A DNA stretch of 64,000 bases, from assembly GCA_013400975.1 (NCBI GenBank), contig WBMZ01002704.1, forward strand, positions 1 through 64,000, read 5' to 3'. Both the position numbers and the translations under genes were made by a program. Below, piece by piece: positions 13,401-23,305 of this stretch. Under the pieces are notes generated by a model, which saw only the letters and a program-made list of their open reading frames with translations, was not told the DNA's origin and made no database searches. Numbering within the stretch: the first letter of the stretch is position 1; each line of letters opens with the position of its first letter. Source of the DNA: Atrichornis clamosus (Eukaryota; Chordata; Aves; Passeriformes; Menuridae).

Positions 13401-14978
13401 AGCTCTACCTAAGTCACGCATAATTCTGAAAATTAGCCTGGTCTGCTCTGCAAAAGCAGTGTAGAGAAGCTATCAACCCAAGAAAGATGGTTATGAGGGC
13501 AAGTTTAATATATTTTTGTTGGTGGTTTCTTGTTCGATTTCTTTTTTTTCCTTTTTCAGATTGGGTCTCAGTTTCAACAGTATTTCTTCAGTTGAGAATG
13601 GCTCCCTTAACAATGTGCCTCATCTGAGAGAGCTCCACTTGAACAACAATGAGCTTGTCAGAGTACCTGGTGGGCTGGGTGATCACAAATACATACAGGT
13701 AAAGTTTATTGCACTATCTCAGACAGCAATAGTTGAAAGATTCCTAATGGTATTTGTGTGTTTATTCAGTCTTGAACAGAAATGTACACAGTATTTGTAA
13801 CTCCATGCAAGTTTCATAAACTCTTGCATTGTCATGGAAAAGTTGCATACAACAGGAAGACTCTTACTCTGATTTTTTGTGGAAGTGGCTATGGAGGTGT
13901 ATCAATCTGGAGGTGTACATTCATTGTCTTGGTGGGTCTGAGGGGCTGCAACAAATATGGGATGATTTGTGTTCTTTGATTTCCTCTTTACTCAAAATAT
14001 ATATTCTGAGAACATTTGTTGATTTTTTTTTTTCCAATTCTACTCAGTGACATTTTGCAACATTTCCCAAGAACCTCTCCCTTGATATCTCACAAAGTGA
14101 TGCCATCAGGAGGGCAAGTAGTCACAATAGGCATTTCACATCACCAGTATTTTTGAGGTCCCTGTGGCAAGATATCTAGAAATATTACCTCTTGGAAGCA
14201 ATTTAAGTCCGTCTTCACCAGGACAAAGATTTTATAGGAATGAAAGCTCCCAAAGAATAAAGACTCCCAAATGTTAGTTACCCCTTGCATGTATCTTGGG
14301 AAAATTCATCAGAAATGGTAAATCTGGAGCTAAGTAATATTCATTAGTTATTTTAACTCATCATTAGTGGTTACTTTGTCTCCAAGTCCTGCACAGTTGA
14401 ACTCATGAGAATGAAATCATTTTAGCTGGAGAGAAACCAAATATCATCAAATACATTCTCTATATACAGCGTGTGCTTCTGAGCTACAGTGCTGTGTTAA
14501 TAGTTCCACATCTTTGACTCCTCTTTTGGTTACAGTACAACCAACTGACAGTAATGTTATTAGATTGCCTTGCAGAGTTTCTGCACTTTCTGTAGAAATT
14601 ATTTCATCTGGGTGTGCTCTAGATATGTCAAAAGATAAACAGAGTCAAGGATTGTTTGGAAAAAAGATATATTGTTATTTTGTATAAGGCTGTAAAACAC
14701 ATACCAATCATTTAATATGAAATAATTTATCTTATTTGCCATAGTAGCTCTCTTCTTCACTTCACTACTTCTATGCTTTTCAGGTGGTCTATCTTCATAA
14801 CAACAAGATTGCTTCCATTGGTATCAACGACTTTTGCCCTCTTGGCTACAACACCAAAAAGGCCAGCTATTCCGGCGTGAGTCTCTTCAGCAACCCCGTG
14901 CAGTACTGGGAAATCCAGCCCTCTGCTTTCCGGTGTATCCATGAACGCTCTGCAGTACAGATTGGAAATTACAAATAG
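7285..14978 (+). CDS. DCN: Decorin, 3' part of gene (last five coding exons; 5' end outside window)
   Basis: Decorin is a secreted class I small leucine-rich proteoglycan that binds fibrillar collagen, limits fibril diameter and sequesters TGF-beta in the matrix. The coding exons are 7285-7498, 7686-7799, 8915-9008, 13560-13698 and 14784-14978. Joined, they give 756 nt: 251 residues plus TAG, about 70% of a family length of roughly 357-359. Seen in the protein (numbered from the first residue in the window): repeated LxxLxLxxNxI/L repeats; the known collagen-I-binding stretch [11 protein letters not shown] at 95-105; N-glycosylation sequons at N103 and N154; and the C-terminal cysteine pair C205/C238 of the SLRP 'ear' repeat. 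All introns are GT-AG. The signal peptide, glycosaminoglycan-attachment serine and N-terminal cysteine cluster are missing because the window starts inside an intron. The reading frame is intact. Identification rests on near identity with decorin across all exons. Confidence 0.97.
7686..7799 (+). CDS. DCN: DCN coding exon (collagen-binding LRR)
   Basis: A 114-nt exon following the acceptor GGCAG at 7681-7685, with donor GTAAGA starting at 7800 (phase 1). It encodes ELGTNP through TSIPKG. It carries the [11 protein letters not shown] segment, the decorin sequence reported to contact type I collagen, and the sequon N-I-T within it. The preceding intron is only 187 bp. Confidence 0.96.
7800..8914 (+). 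other. DCN: DCN intron, 1.1 kb
   Basis: AT-rich intron between GTAAGA at 7800 and TTTCAG ending at 8914. I see no repeat, RNA gene or other coding sequence in it. Confidence 0.85.
8915..9008 (+). CDS. DCN: DCN coding exon
   Basis: A 94-nt exon encoding (G)[31 protein letters not shown]. The acceptor TTTCAG ends at 8914 and the donor GTAAGA starts at 9009. The downstream intron is phase 2: the lysine codon AAA is split AA/A across it. Confidence 0.96.
9009..13559 (+). other. DCN: DCN intron, 4.55 kb, with one CR1 fragment
   Basis: Intron between the exon ending NLAK and the exon starting LGLSFN. It holds a CR1 3' fragment at about 11159-11405. The rest is AT-rich with no recognised feature. 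Confidence 0.85.
11159..11405 (+). mobile_element. CR1 non-LTR retrotransposon fragment, 3' end, sense orientation
   Basis: The stretch reads like the CR1 3' UTR: GGAGATTTAGATTAGATATTAGGA-like sequence near 11179, then CACTGCAACAGGCTGCCCAGG near 11231, then CTTGGAAGTGTTCAA near 11271. It ends in the CR1 8-mer tail (ATTCTATG followed by ATTCTA) at about 11391-11405. It is diverged and 5'-truncated, as most CR1 copies are, and lies in a DCN intron in the same orientation as the gene. Confidence 0.88.
13560..13698 (+). CDS. DCN: DCN coding exon
   Basis: A 139-nt exon after a strong polypyrimidine tract and TTTCAG ending at 13559; donor GTAAAG starts at 13699 (phase 0). It encodes [18 protein letters not shown] through HKYIQ: two leucine-rich repeats and the sequon N-G-S. 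The intron before it (9009-13559, about 4.55 kb) is the longest complete DCN intron in the window. Confidence 0.96.
13699..14783 (+). other. DCN: DCN last intron, 1.1 kb
   Basis: Intron from GTAAAG at 13699 to TTTTCAG ending at 14783. Open frames near 13516-14050 run from the exon into this intron and are not separate genes. No repeat recognised. Confidence 0.85.
14784..14978 (+). CDS. DCN: DCN terminal coding exon
   Basis: A 195-nt coding part from the acceptor TTTTCAG (ending 14783) to the stop TAG at 14976-14978. It encodes [13 protein letters not shown] through the C-terminus QIGNYK. It contains both C-terminal cysteines (DFCPLGY and FRCIHERS), which in the family form the disulfide closing the elongated 'ear' repeat. 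Mammalian decorin has an N-linked sequon in the HNN-I-S stretch; here it reads NNKIAS, so that site is absent. Confidence 0.97.
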   Translation: MVYLHNNKIASIGINDFCPLGYNTKKASYSGVSLFSNPVQYWEIQPSAFRCIHERSAVQIGNYK

Positions 14979-15575
14979 ATCTCTAAAGATGGGCTTCGGT
15001 TGTGTTCCAGCTAAAGTATCTGTTGTTATAGGCCTGTTCAAAAAATCGTTGCTAACAATTAACGCCAAATGCCAGAAACTTCACTTTAAAGTGGAGATGA
15101 TCCTTTGATGTAGAATAAATGAAACATTACAGATGTACAAGAGCGAGCAGACCATCAAAAAGAATTGCCACTGTGCTTTAAACTGACTTATTTCATCCTT
15201 CTTTTCCAGCATGCTTTCTGTGGCATTTTTCAGTTTGCTGAATGCTACAGGTTTTCAGATTCCACTGTATATGAAATTCAGAGTAAATATTTGTCAAGTG
15301 ATGATATTAAAAAAAAAAAAGATTGTGATTGAGGTTATTTTTATAGCCACACACATAAAAAAATAGTAGAGGGAAAAAAGACTCTCAAACCATCTTGAGA
15401 CTTGAGAAGGTGAGAATTACCTCCTTTAGATTTATTTCAAGCCCTGGAGGTTTAAAAATATCCACTATAACTCTAAGATAATTCTGAATGTATCTATTTA
15501 GCAGAGGCAAATAAAGTTGTTACTAATGTCATTATTTTTGGAAAAATAAAATAAATTCGTATTGTACACATAGTT
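14979..15575 (+). other. DCN: DCN 3' UTR with alternative poly(A) signals (3' end approximate)
   Basis: AATAAA hexamers lie at 15114-15119, 15510-15515 and, overlapping, 15545-15550 and 15550-15555. The last pair is followed by T-rich DNA typical of a downstream cleavage element. This suggests a short 3' UTR (about 150 nt) and a longer one (about 590 nt), in keeping with the two decorin mRNA sizes known in other vertebrates. The true ends cannot be fixed from sequence alone. Confidence 0.6.
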
Positions 15576-18500
15576 CTTTAAAGTTTGCCATTCTTCTAGA
15601 GCAATGCTATTCAGAATTAGCCTAACATCATCGTAATGAATAAAATATTGTGTAGTCTGCAGTAAAAAATGTGTAACCTATATCTGGAACTTGATGACTA
15701 AATTTCTCTAGTGCAAATCACTCTCACCTTAGTCACAAGAGCAGTTCTAATTACTTCACTGCCTTGCAGAGTATGGTATAAGGGTTTAGTAATTGGTATC
15801 AATCCATCGAAACAAAAAACTCACTTGTTCTGCATTGTACATTTGTCGACATCCTTTACCGGTTTTGGCTTTTAAATAAAGGTATTGATTGTGAAGTAGA
15901 GATTTGCAGACTCCTCCATCTGATGAATTTGTGGAATTTAGACTATAAGCAAAATTATAAGTATAAAAATATATGAAGTGAAATAACTGCAATTAGGGAC
16001 ATTGCTGGGACATCATTTGTAGAAGTATCTATTTAGAGTGAATTGGAGCCCTCTGTAAATTGGAATTCTTCAACCCATACCAGTAGGTAGCAAGCATTTC
16101 AAAGCTAGGCTGCACATTTCTATTGTCAATCTTCAAAGCTAAACATATACTCAATAAAAACATCACCTGAAAAGAATCTTCTGCAGACTTTTAATACTCC
16201 AAGGTCAATCTCTCTAATTTGTAAAACTTATATGTCACTTATATTAAAGAATAATGTAATACAGGCAAACTCCCAAGTGTTTGTCTTTTTTTTTTTTGTT
16301 TGTTTTGATAGCATAACATTGTGTGCCAGAACTTTAATTAAGTCTTGAAAATTAAACATCTTTGGCATGGTAATAGTTAAGTAAGAGCAAATTGTGTGAA
16401 TTTTTTTTCCTCAAGGAACTTTTTCATGCCTGACTCTCATAGGTATTTTTTTTGAGCAAACAAATATAGTCTTTTCATAGCTGTCTTTTATTCAGTAGTA
16501 AATAACTGGAAACAATTATGACTCACTAAAGCCATTACACAGAAAAAGCATGTTTGCACTCTTCTTAGCTCTCTTCTTCATATAATAGCCAATGATGTTT
16601 CTGCTTTGCATCTGTTTTTCTTCTGGGTTTCATATTTTCAGAGTGTTATTTTTAAATAAAACAAACAGTATATGATACCTTTCTGTCACTGGAGGGAAAA
16701 CCCTCCAGAAAATCAGCAGTTAGGTTTTTTTTTTCTTTTGGTTTTTGGTTGGATATCTGCTATTTTGCAGACAGAGACTTCATGGGAAACTAAGCACTAG
16801 CATTTCAAATGATAACAAAGTAATTGTCTTAGCTTGAAAACTCTGCAGGGTTTGTATGTACATGGTTCAAATTAGCAGATACAGGTTCACAAAACAAATA
16901 GTAGCAACTACATAAAACGTCATATATACACATGCACAAACTTCCCATTACTCCATCCATATTTTAAAATCTCACATACTAAGACTTTCAAATTAGAACA
17001 AAATTTAAATCCAGAAGAAAATATCTGGGTCTGGTCCTCATCTGTAATTCCTATGATATGTTCCCTACCAAGCTTGCTGCTTGGTGCTAAAGCAAAAGTT
17101 ATTGCTCATGAAATACCTTGCCTGCTAACAACTAAGGGCTGCAAAGATAGCAGGACTTCCCTGATTCCCTGTCTTGCTCAATGAAACAGAATAGGCAAAT
17201 CCTATAATAAGAGACCTAAGCAAAGTCATGACAAATTTGAAAGGTAAACACACTGTTGATTTTCCATAAATTGTGCAGCCACACCAACAGTGTTTGCATG
17301 ATGGGATTCTGTCCACACACAGCATCTGCAGAGTCTTCAAAGCAGCGGGAAGCCCAGGGTTTTTAAAATTGCTTTTCATATAAATACAGAACAGATGGTT
17401 CTTCCACTTAAAAATCAAACAAGGAAAGAAAAAAAAAGGAAATAAAAAAAAGAAGAACAAACACAAGTAATGTATAAACAGTTGAGTGGAAAGAAATAAG
17501 AAAACTAAAGTAGAAATCCTTTGAGCTCAACAATGCATCCTCAATTTCTTTGTAAAGTTTGAAGATGGTAAATGGTCACAACTGTTGGACTCAAACACAT
17601 GAGGAATAAATAGTCTTGTTTCCTGGTGCAGCCTAAAACATCTTATCCCTTAGTGCAGGCAATGGTGTGCCGTCTTTTGGGCTGGTTTCTCCTAAAGTGC
17701 ACCAGGTTATGGACAGTCATCATATACTCAATTGCTGATATATAAATTACATTAAACCTAATTTCATTTCCAGGAAAGGATCAGCTCTTAAATCCTTGGC
17801 ATCAATGTGTTGCTTTCGTTTCCAGGACTATAGATTTTTTCAGTTTCTTCCACAAACTCTTTCTAAAATCCTTTAAACACAAGGTCTGGCACCTGCTCTT
17901 TGGCCCATAATTTGGTTGGGGGTTTGGTTTGTTTGGGGGTTTTTTTGAGCTGCTAATGAACCACTCCATTATAAATTATTTCTGCTTCTGTTTGCTGTTT
18001 TTTTAAATAGATAGCATTTTCTACCTCACACTCATGTAAAAAAATAGGAGAAGGATGACAAATTGTGTTTGTTTGAAGCAAACATTAACTTAATGCATCT
18101 CTAATGCCATATGCACAATAACTAGAAAAGATTACAGCCTTTCTGATCCCATCACTACTCTGAAGTGCCATCTAGTGTCACTGAGGGACAGTGACAAAGT
18201 TACTGTTGACTGGTGAAAAACAGAAGGAAAGACGTTTATGAGGTTTTATGAGAAGAGTGTACACAAATTCACATACTCTGCTGATTTGGTTTTCTATTTT
18301 TATTAAGTTATTTTATGTGCATAGCTGTGAAATCAATAGGCTTTTTGTACATCTGCAATGAAGTATTCTTGCTCTGAACAACAATAGGTTTCTGCTCACT
18401 CTCTGTATGCACACATTGCTCTGAAGTCAGTTTTGCTTGAGACTGGCCTATATCTGTGGTTTTTGTTGTTTTTTCTTTTAAAAAGAGCTGGCCTAATTTA

Positions 18501-19747
18501 GTTGAAGGTAGTTCATTCAATAAAAAGAAAAATAAAGTAAAGAGTCATGTTAGTGGCAAATTGCAGAGCACTGAAGGGGAAACATGGGCTGTGAGATAGA
18601 TGTTTAATATTAAGTGCATCCTCTTCAAAATGAAATACCAAACTACCAAAAATAGTTGATAAATTTTAGCATAAAACATTATCTTAACAACGCTCCAGCA
18701 ACCCCATCTGAAAAAGAGCAAAGTTTCTGTGAATATCCTGAAAAGGCACAAAAACTGTTTAGCTGTTTGAATTACACTCAACACAAACACTCAAGCAGCT
18801 GGAGTCATCAATGGCTACATTTTAAGTGACATAAACCAGCCTTTGGCCTCCCGCCCTGCTTCCTGCTCTGGAAGTTCAGGGCTGTTAGTGTGCCATGAGT
18901 GCATAAGAGGATCTGTCTGGATACAGGCACTACAGAAGGCTGTTTACCCTGCCTGTTAAACTCCACACTTTCCTTTCTGAGACATAAAGATGTGGTTTCT
19001 TCAAAACTGCTTTGTCAGGCAGTTCCCTTACTCAGTGTGTACATTATGCTGCTTGAAAGCTTCGGAGATTACCTCCATGTGGGTGTCTTAAGTCAGCAGA
19101 CCAGAAGAATGTTAATGCTCTGTTACTGCCTGCCTGAACTGGGACTTAAATCTGTGGGAGAAAGAATGGACAAAACTATGAGAAATGGTATTGTTTTGAT
19201 TATATATATCGTAATTCACACAACTTTTTAGATTACAGCAGGGAACTAATAAGAAAATTGTAACAGTGTGATGAGAAGTAGCAATGGTTTTATTTCTATA
19301 CCCATGTGTGTCTCTGCTGCAAGCAACACAGTGAAGAAGCTTTTGAAAAATAGCAATAATTGTAGGCCTTGTATCTGCAAACACTTACCCACATGCATTG
19401 CTCCAATATTTTCATTCAGAGGAACTGCCAACTACAGATGGGTATCAATTTTGGAGGAAAATTAAACAAAAGATCCATTCTTTAAATACAAAAGGTTGTT
19501 TATAAACAAACAAAAAATACTGTCTAAACCACCTCCATCTGGAAAACTTTCATACCGAGAAATGTCTCAGGTACTGTCTTTGGCTCACACCCAGAAGGAG
19601 AGAAGATGAATACTTGAAAATGATGATTTCTGGTGATACATGCTGTGATATTTTGTTTAGATGTACAGATATTAATTGTTAGGTTGTGTTGCTGCTAGTT
19701 TTTGGCAGAATGAACAGAAAAATATGTACCCTTTTATTCTGTATATT
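15576..19747. other. DCN-LUM intergenic DNA, part 1
   Basis: AT-rich DNA with no coding exon or RNA gene that I can support. Two short perfect inverted repeats stand out: CTGGAGGG/CCCTCCAG around an AAAA loop at 16689-16708, and TGTCACTG/CAGTGACA with a 5-nt loop at 18176-18196. Short open frames here have no recognisable family signature. Confidence 0.7.
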
Positions 19748-20656
19748 CCCTGGATGAAGAGTTGGAATGTACCCTCAGCAAGTTTGCTGATGATACAAAA
19801 CTGGGAGGAGGGGATGGCTGATACAGCTGAAGGCTGTGCTGCCATTCAGTGGGACCTTGATAGGCTGGAGAGTTGAGTGGAGAGAAACCTAATGAGGTTC
19901 AGCAAGGGCAAGTGTAGGGTCCTGCACCTGGGGAGGAATAACCCCAAATACCAGCACAGGCTGGGGGCTGACCTGATAGAGAACAGCTCTGAAAGAAAGG
20001 ACCTGAGAGTCTTGGTGGNNNNNNNNNNNNNNNNNNNNNNNNNNNNNNNNNNNNNNNNNNNNNNNNNNNNNNNNNNNNNNNNNNNNNNNNNNNNNNNNNN
20101 NNNNNNNNNNNNNNNNNNNNNNNNNNNNNNNNNNNNNNNNNNNNNNNNNNNNNNNNNNNNNNNNNNNNNNNNNNNNNNNNNNNNNNNNNNNNNNNNNNNN
20201 NNNNNNNNNNNNNNNAGTACAAGAAAGGAGCTCCTGGAGAGGGTAGAGTGGAGGCCAGAAAGGTGATGAGGGGTCTGGAGCATCTCTCTTATGAAGAGAG
20301 ACTGAGAGTGCTGGACCTATTTAGTCTGGAGAAGAGAAGACTGAGAGCAGATCTCATTAATGCATACAAATATCTCAAAGAACTATACCAAGAGAATGCT
20401 GCCAGACTGTTTTCAATCTGGTGCCCAGTGACAGGACAAGGAGCAATGGCCATAAACTAAAACACCACCTTAACATGAGGAAGAACCTTTTACATGGAGG
20501 GTGTCAGAGTACTGGAACAGGCTGCCCAGGGAGGTCATGGAGACTTCCTCTCTGGACACACCTGGACACATTCCTATGCAACCCGCTCGAAGCATCCTTG
20601 GCAGGGAAGTTGGACTGGATGATCTTGAGAGGTCCCTTCCAACTGTGATTCTGTAT
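19748..20656 (+). mobile_element. CR1 retrotransposon copy, RT C-terminal part plus 3' UTR, interrupted by assembly gap
   Basis: A 5'-truncated CR1 copy in + orientation. Its 5' part encodes the end of the reverse transcriptase: the catalytic FADD box lies at 19783-19794 (within LSKFADDTKLGG), followed in another frame by DTAEGCAAIQ, DLDRLES and [23 protein letters not shown] frame change after KLGG and a TGA at about 19874 show it is dead. An N-run at 20019-20215 hides the middle. After the gap come CR1 3' sequences (GAGAAGAGAAGACTGAGAG-like near 20330, ACTGGAACAGGCTGCCCAGG near 20511, TTGGACTGGATGATCTTGAG near 20610). It ends at about 20656 near a degraded GATTCTGT tail. It is one of the longer repeats in the window. 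Confidence 0.93.
20019..20215. other. Assembly gap (197 N)
   Basis: A run of 197 N inside the CR1 copy. Both flanks are CR1 and in register, so the missing bases are most likely CR1 sequence. The gap length may be an estimate. Protein predictions running through the N-run on either strand are meaningless. Confidence 0.99.
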
Positions 20657-22604
20657 AAATTATTATAATTTAAAACATTCTGTATTCATATTTAACATGA
20701 AAGCAAGTAAATTTTTCCAACTCTTTATGATATTGTCTCAACAGCATTGAAGTATATAATTTATGGTAAATCCTACTTTTATTAATTTTCAACAAATATA
20801 TTAACATATATATTTTATTTTAATTTAAAAAGCCTTAAGGATTTTATTGCTATTTTTGAAATTTCAGGTTTATACAAGACACGTTATTGTTTAAAGATGA
20901 AAATTTTAATTGAGATAAATTAGGCCAGTCCTCCTCTACAGAGCAATTTTTGAAAGTGTTCAAATCCCCATGTAAAGGCATGGAAGATAGGGACCATGTG
21001 ACTGCTACTAAGTGCATGTTAGAAAACCCTTTCAACAGAAAAATTCAGAACCAATTAAAGCTAATCATATAGTATTCTGAATACTGCTGCTGAATCCTTT
21101 AATCTTTTAATTTCAAGGTATTGAATCTTTGCAGGAATTGAAAGCTTACAAAGATTAAAACAAATTCCAGAGAGTAGAAAAAAATAAAATAAATTTCAAA
21201 ATGCATAAAATAATCTCAACATGAAAGACAGAATAATTCTAACTACTGCTTGGCATGCTAGAAATGCTAGGCAACTGAAATGCTTCAAAAGGCTTACTCC
21301 CTTCCGAGACTAAACCTTCAGAGGTTTGTCCATACACCTCATTCTAACATGGAAGGAAAAAGTGGATACATTGCAATGAAGTCTTGAAACAAAGCACTGT
21401 CTTTGAAGTGTTAGCTAACAGAGAGTTATTAAGAGGTCCAAAACCTGAGGTGACTTAATATTGCATCATGCCATCACTGAATGAAACAAAAAGATTAACC
21501 TTTTAGGTATTTCTTATTTTTCTATCCCTTACTGCTCATTTTCAGCATCAATTCTTTAAAGACATGCCTATCATTTTTTTTAATATACAGGAGAGACACT
21601 GCATGTGTAGATTACATGGAGATAGAGAAGATTGTGTGAATTTCTCTTTAACAGATACAGATAATTGTGTTTTTATGGAAACAGTTAAATAGATAAGATC
21701 TTTACCACAGTCAAAGGACTAAATTACAGTGAAATGGTAATATTCCCTTAGAATTTCCTTGTTAGAATTCTGACACACAGGATTGTTGTGTTGCCTACAT
21801 CTTAGACAGTGGGAATGGTCTCACACTATGAAAAAAAAAAATGCAACAGCACAAGGATTTTACGTTATTCTGCTGAGCTGTTAAAGAAATAAGGATTTGG
21901 AGAAAGACATCCCATTTCCCAAAGCTCCTCCTACAGAGGAGGAAGCTGAGGATGCCTTCAGCTCCCCTCCACTCTCAGAATTCAAGTGAGGAAGACGAGA
22001 GAAAAGAGCTTTCTAGCCCCTTGGTTACCTCATGGACAGCTTCTGGGCTGGTATGAGAGGATGTGAGGTAGTACATGAACATATGGGGTACGTGTATGAG
22101 AGCAAGGGAAGCAGTACATGAACATATGTGAACCTCATGAGGATGGAAGCAATACCACTTTCAGTACAGACTGGGTGTTGAATAGACTGTGACTAGGTTT
22201 TTATGACTAGATTTTTAGCATTATATTGCTGACTTGATCTCTGAGCTTGACCTTAAGCCTGCCTCTTCAATGGACATCTGTTTCTGGATGGTTGCCCCAC
22301 TCTGGTTTCAGTCACCCAAACAGCTTTGCTCTGCTTCATTAGGTGCTGTGGGACTGTTACCTTGCTCCTGAGGCTGCTGCCCTGCCTTGTGTTACCGCTG
22401 GCTCCCAGATTGCCTGGGAGCTTCACTTGCACCGCTGCTCTCTCCTGCTGAACTCCAGAAACCAGCTCAGGGAATGGACAAGGAATTGAGCTCCAATGTA
22501 GCTTCTGGACAAGGAGTGGTATAAGTCTAGGTGGAGAGAGGCTCTCGAAGAGATGGTCATAGCAGCAAGAGCCTAGTGGTGTACTCAGGGCCCTGATATT
22601 GCAT
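20657..22604. other. DCN-LUM intergenic DNA, part 2
   Basis: AT-rich DNA up to about 21.9 kb, then a clearly GC-richer block (about 21900-22600) that ends at the CR1 insertion. The block contains a 43-bp tandem duplication at 22051-22136. I recognise no exon or known repeat in it; an old LTR or other decayed element is possible. Confidence 0.6.
22051..22136. repeat. Two-copy tandem duplication, 43-bp period
   Basis: The units start at GTATGAGAG (22051) and GTATGAGAG (22094) and share the block AGTACATGAACATATG. The copies have diverged in the middle (GATGTGAGGT versus CAAGGGAAGC), so the duplication is not recent. Confidence 0.75.
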
Positions 22605-23275
22605 ATGGAATCACAGAATGCTTTAGTTTGGAAGGGACCTTTAAATATCACCTAGTCCAACCTCCCTACAAATAAGCAGGGACACCTTCCATGAGGCCAG
22701 CTTGCAAAAAGACCAGTCCTACCTTGTCTTGGACACTGCCAGTGATGAGACATCCAAAGCTTCTCTAAGCAACTTGTTCCGATGTCTCATCTCCCTTAAT
22801 TTAAATAATATCTTCTTTATATCCAATATAATTTTACCATCTTTCTGTTTAAAACCATTGTGCCTTGTCCTGGCCATGGTAAAAAGTCTCTGCCTTTCTT
22901 ATAAGCCTCCTTTATATAGTGAAAGGCTGCAGTAATGTCTCTCCATAGAATTTTTTCCTGAGAACAATTCCAATTGTCTCAGCATTTCTTTGTAGGAGAG
23001 GTATCCCAGACCTCTGACCCTTCTTGTGGCTCTCCTCTAGTCCCGATCTAACAGGTCTTCCCTGTGCTGGGAACCCCAGCACTGTGTGGATAACTGCAGA
23101 TGGGAGTTTCATGAATGTGGAGAAGAGGAGCAGAATCACATCCTTGGACCTGCTGGCCATGCCAGCTTTGATGCAGCCCAGGATATGATTTTCTTTCTAG
23201 GCTGCAAGTGCACATTGCTGGTTCATATCCCATTTTTTATCCACCCATATCCCCAAATCCTTCTCTGCAGGACTA
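22605..23275 (-). mobile_element. CR1 retrotransposon copy, minus orientation
   Basis: Read on the + strand it begins with the reverse complement of the CR1 3' end (GAATCACAGAATGCTTTAG, then GGAAGGGACCTTTAAATATC and AGTCCAACCTCC). It continues through CAGTTTAAAACC-like sequence near 22850, GTAGGAGAGGT near 22992 and GCTTTGATGCAGCCCAGGAT near 23165. It stops near CCTTCTCTGCAGGACTAG. This is about 670 bp of CR1 3' UTR and the end of the RT region, diverged and without an intact frame. The 144-residue open frame across 23086-23520 is antisense to it and is not a gene. Confidence 0.9.
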
Positions 23276-23305
23276 GGTACAAAACTAGGTACAAAACTAG
23301 GCACA
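23272..23305. repeat. Short tandem repeat, 12-bp unit ACTAGGTACAAA
   Basis: Almost three copies of ACTAGGTACAAA (the third reads ACTAGGCACAGC), directly at the 5' boundary of the minus-strand CR1 copy. It may have arisen at the truncation or insertion junction. Confidence 0.85.

Noticed and set aside
14757..15068. 103-codon open frame on the minus strand
   Set aside because: It is the antisense shadow of the last DCN exon and start of its 3' UTR.
19676..20018. Possible intact reverse transcriptase gene
   Set aside because: Although FADD and downstream RT residues are recognisable, there is a frame change and a TGA within 100 bp, and the 5' part of the element is missing. It is a dead CR1 copy.
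19846..20283. Open frames of 107-145 codons running through the N-run on both strands
   Set aside because: They exist only because N cannot encode a stop. The flanks are CR1.
22253..22651. 132-codon minus-strand open frame
   Set aside because: It lies in a GC-richer block and runs into the CR1 3' end. Long frames are expected there by composition, and no domain is recognisable.
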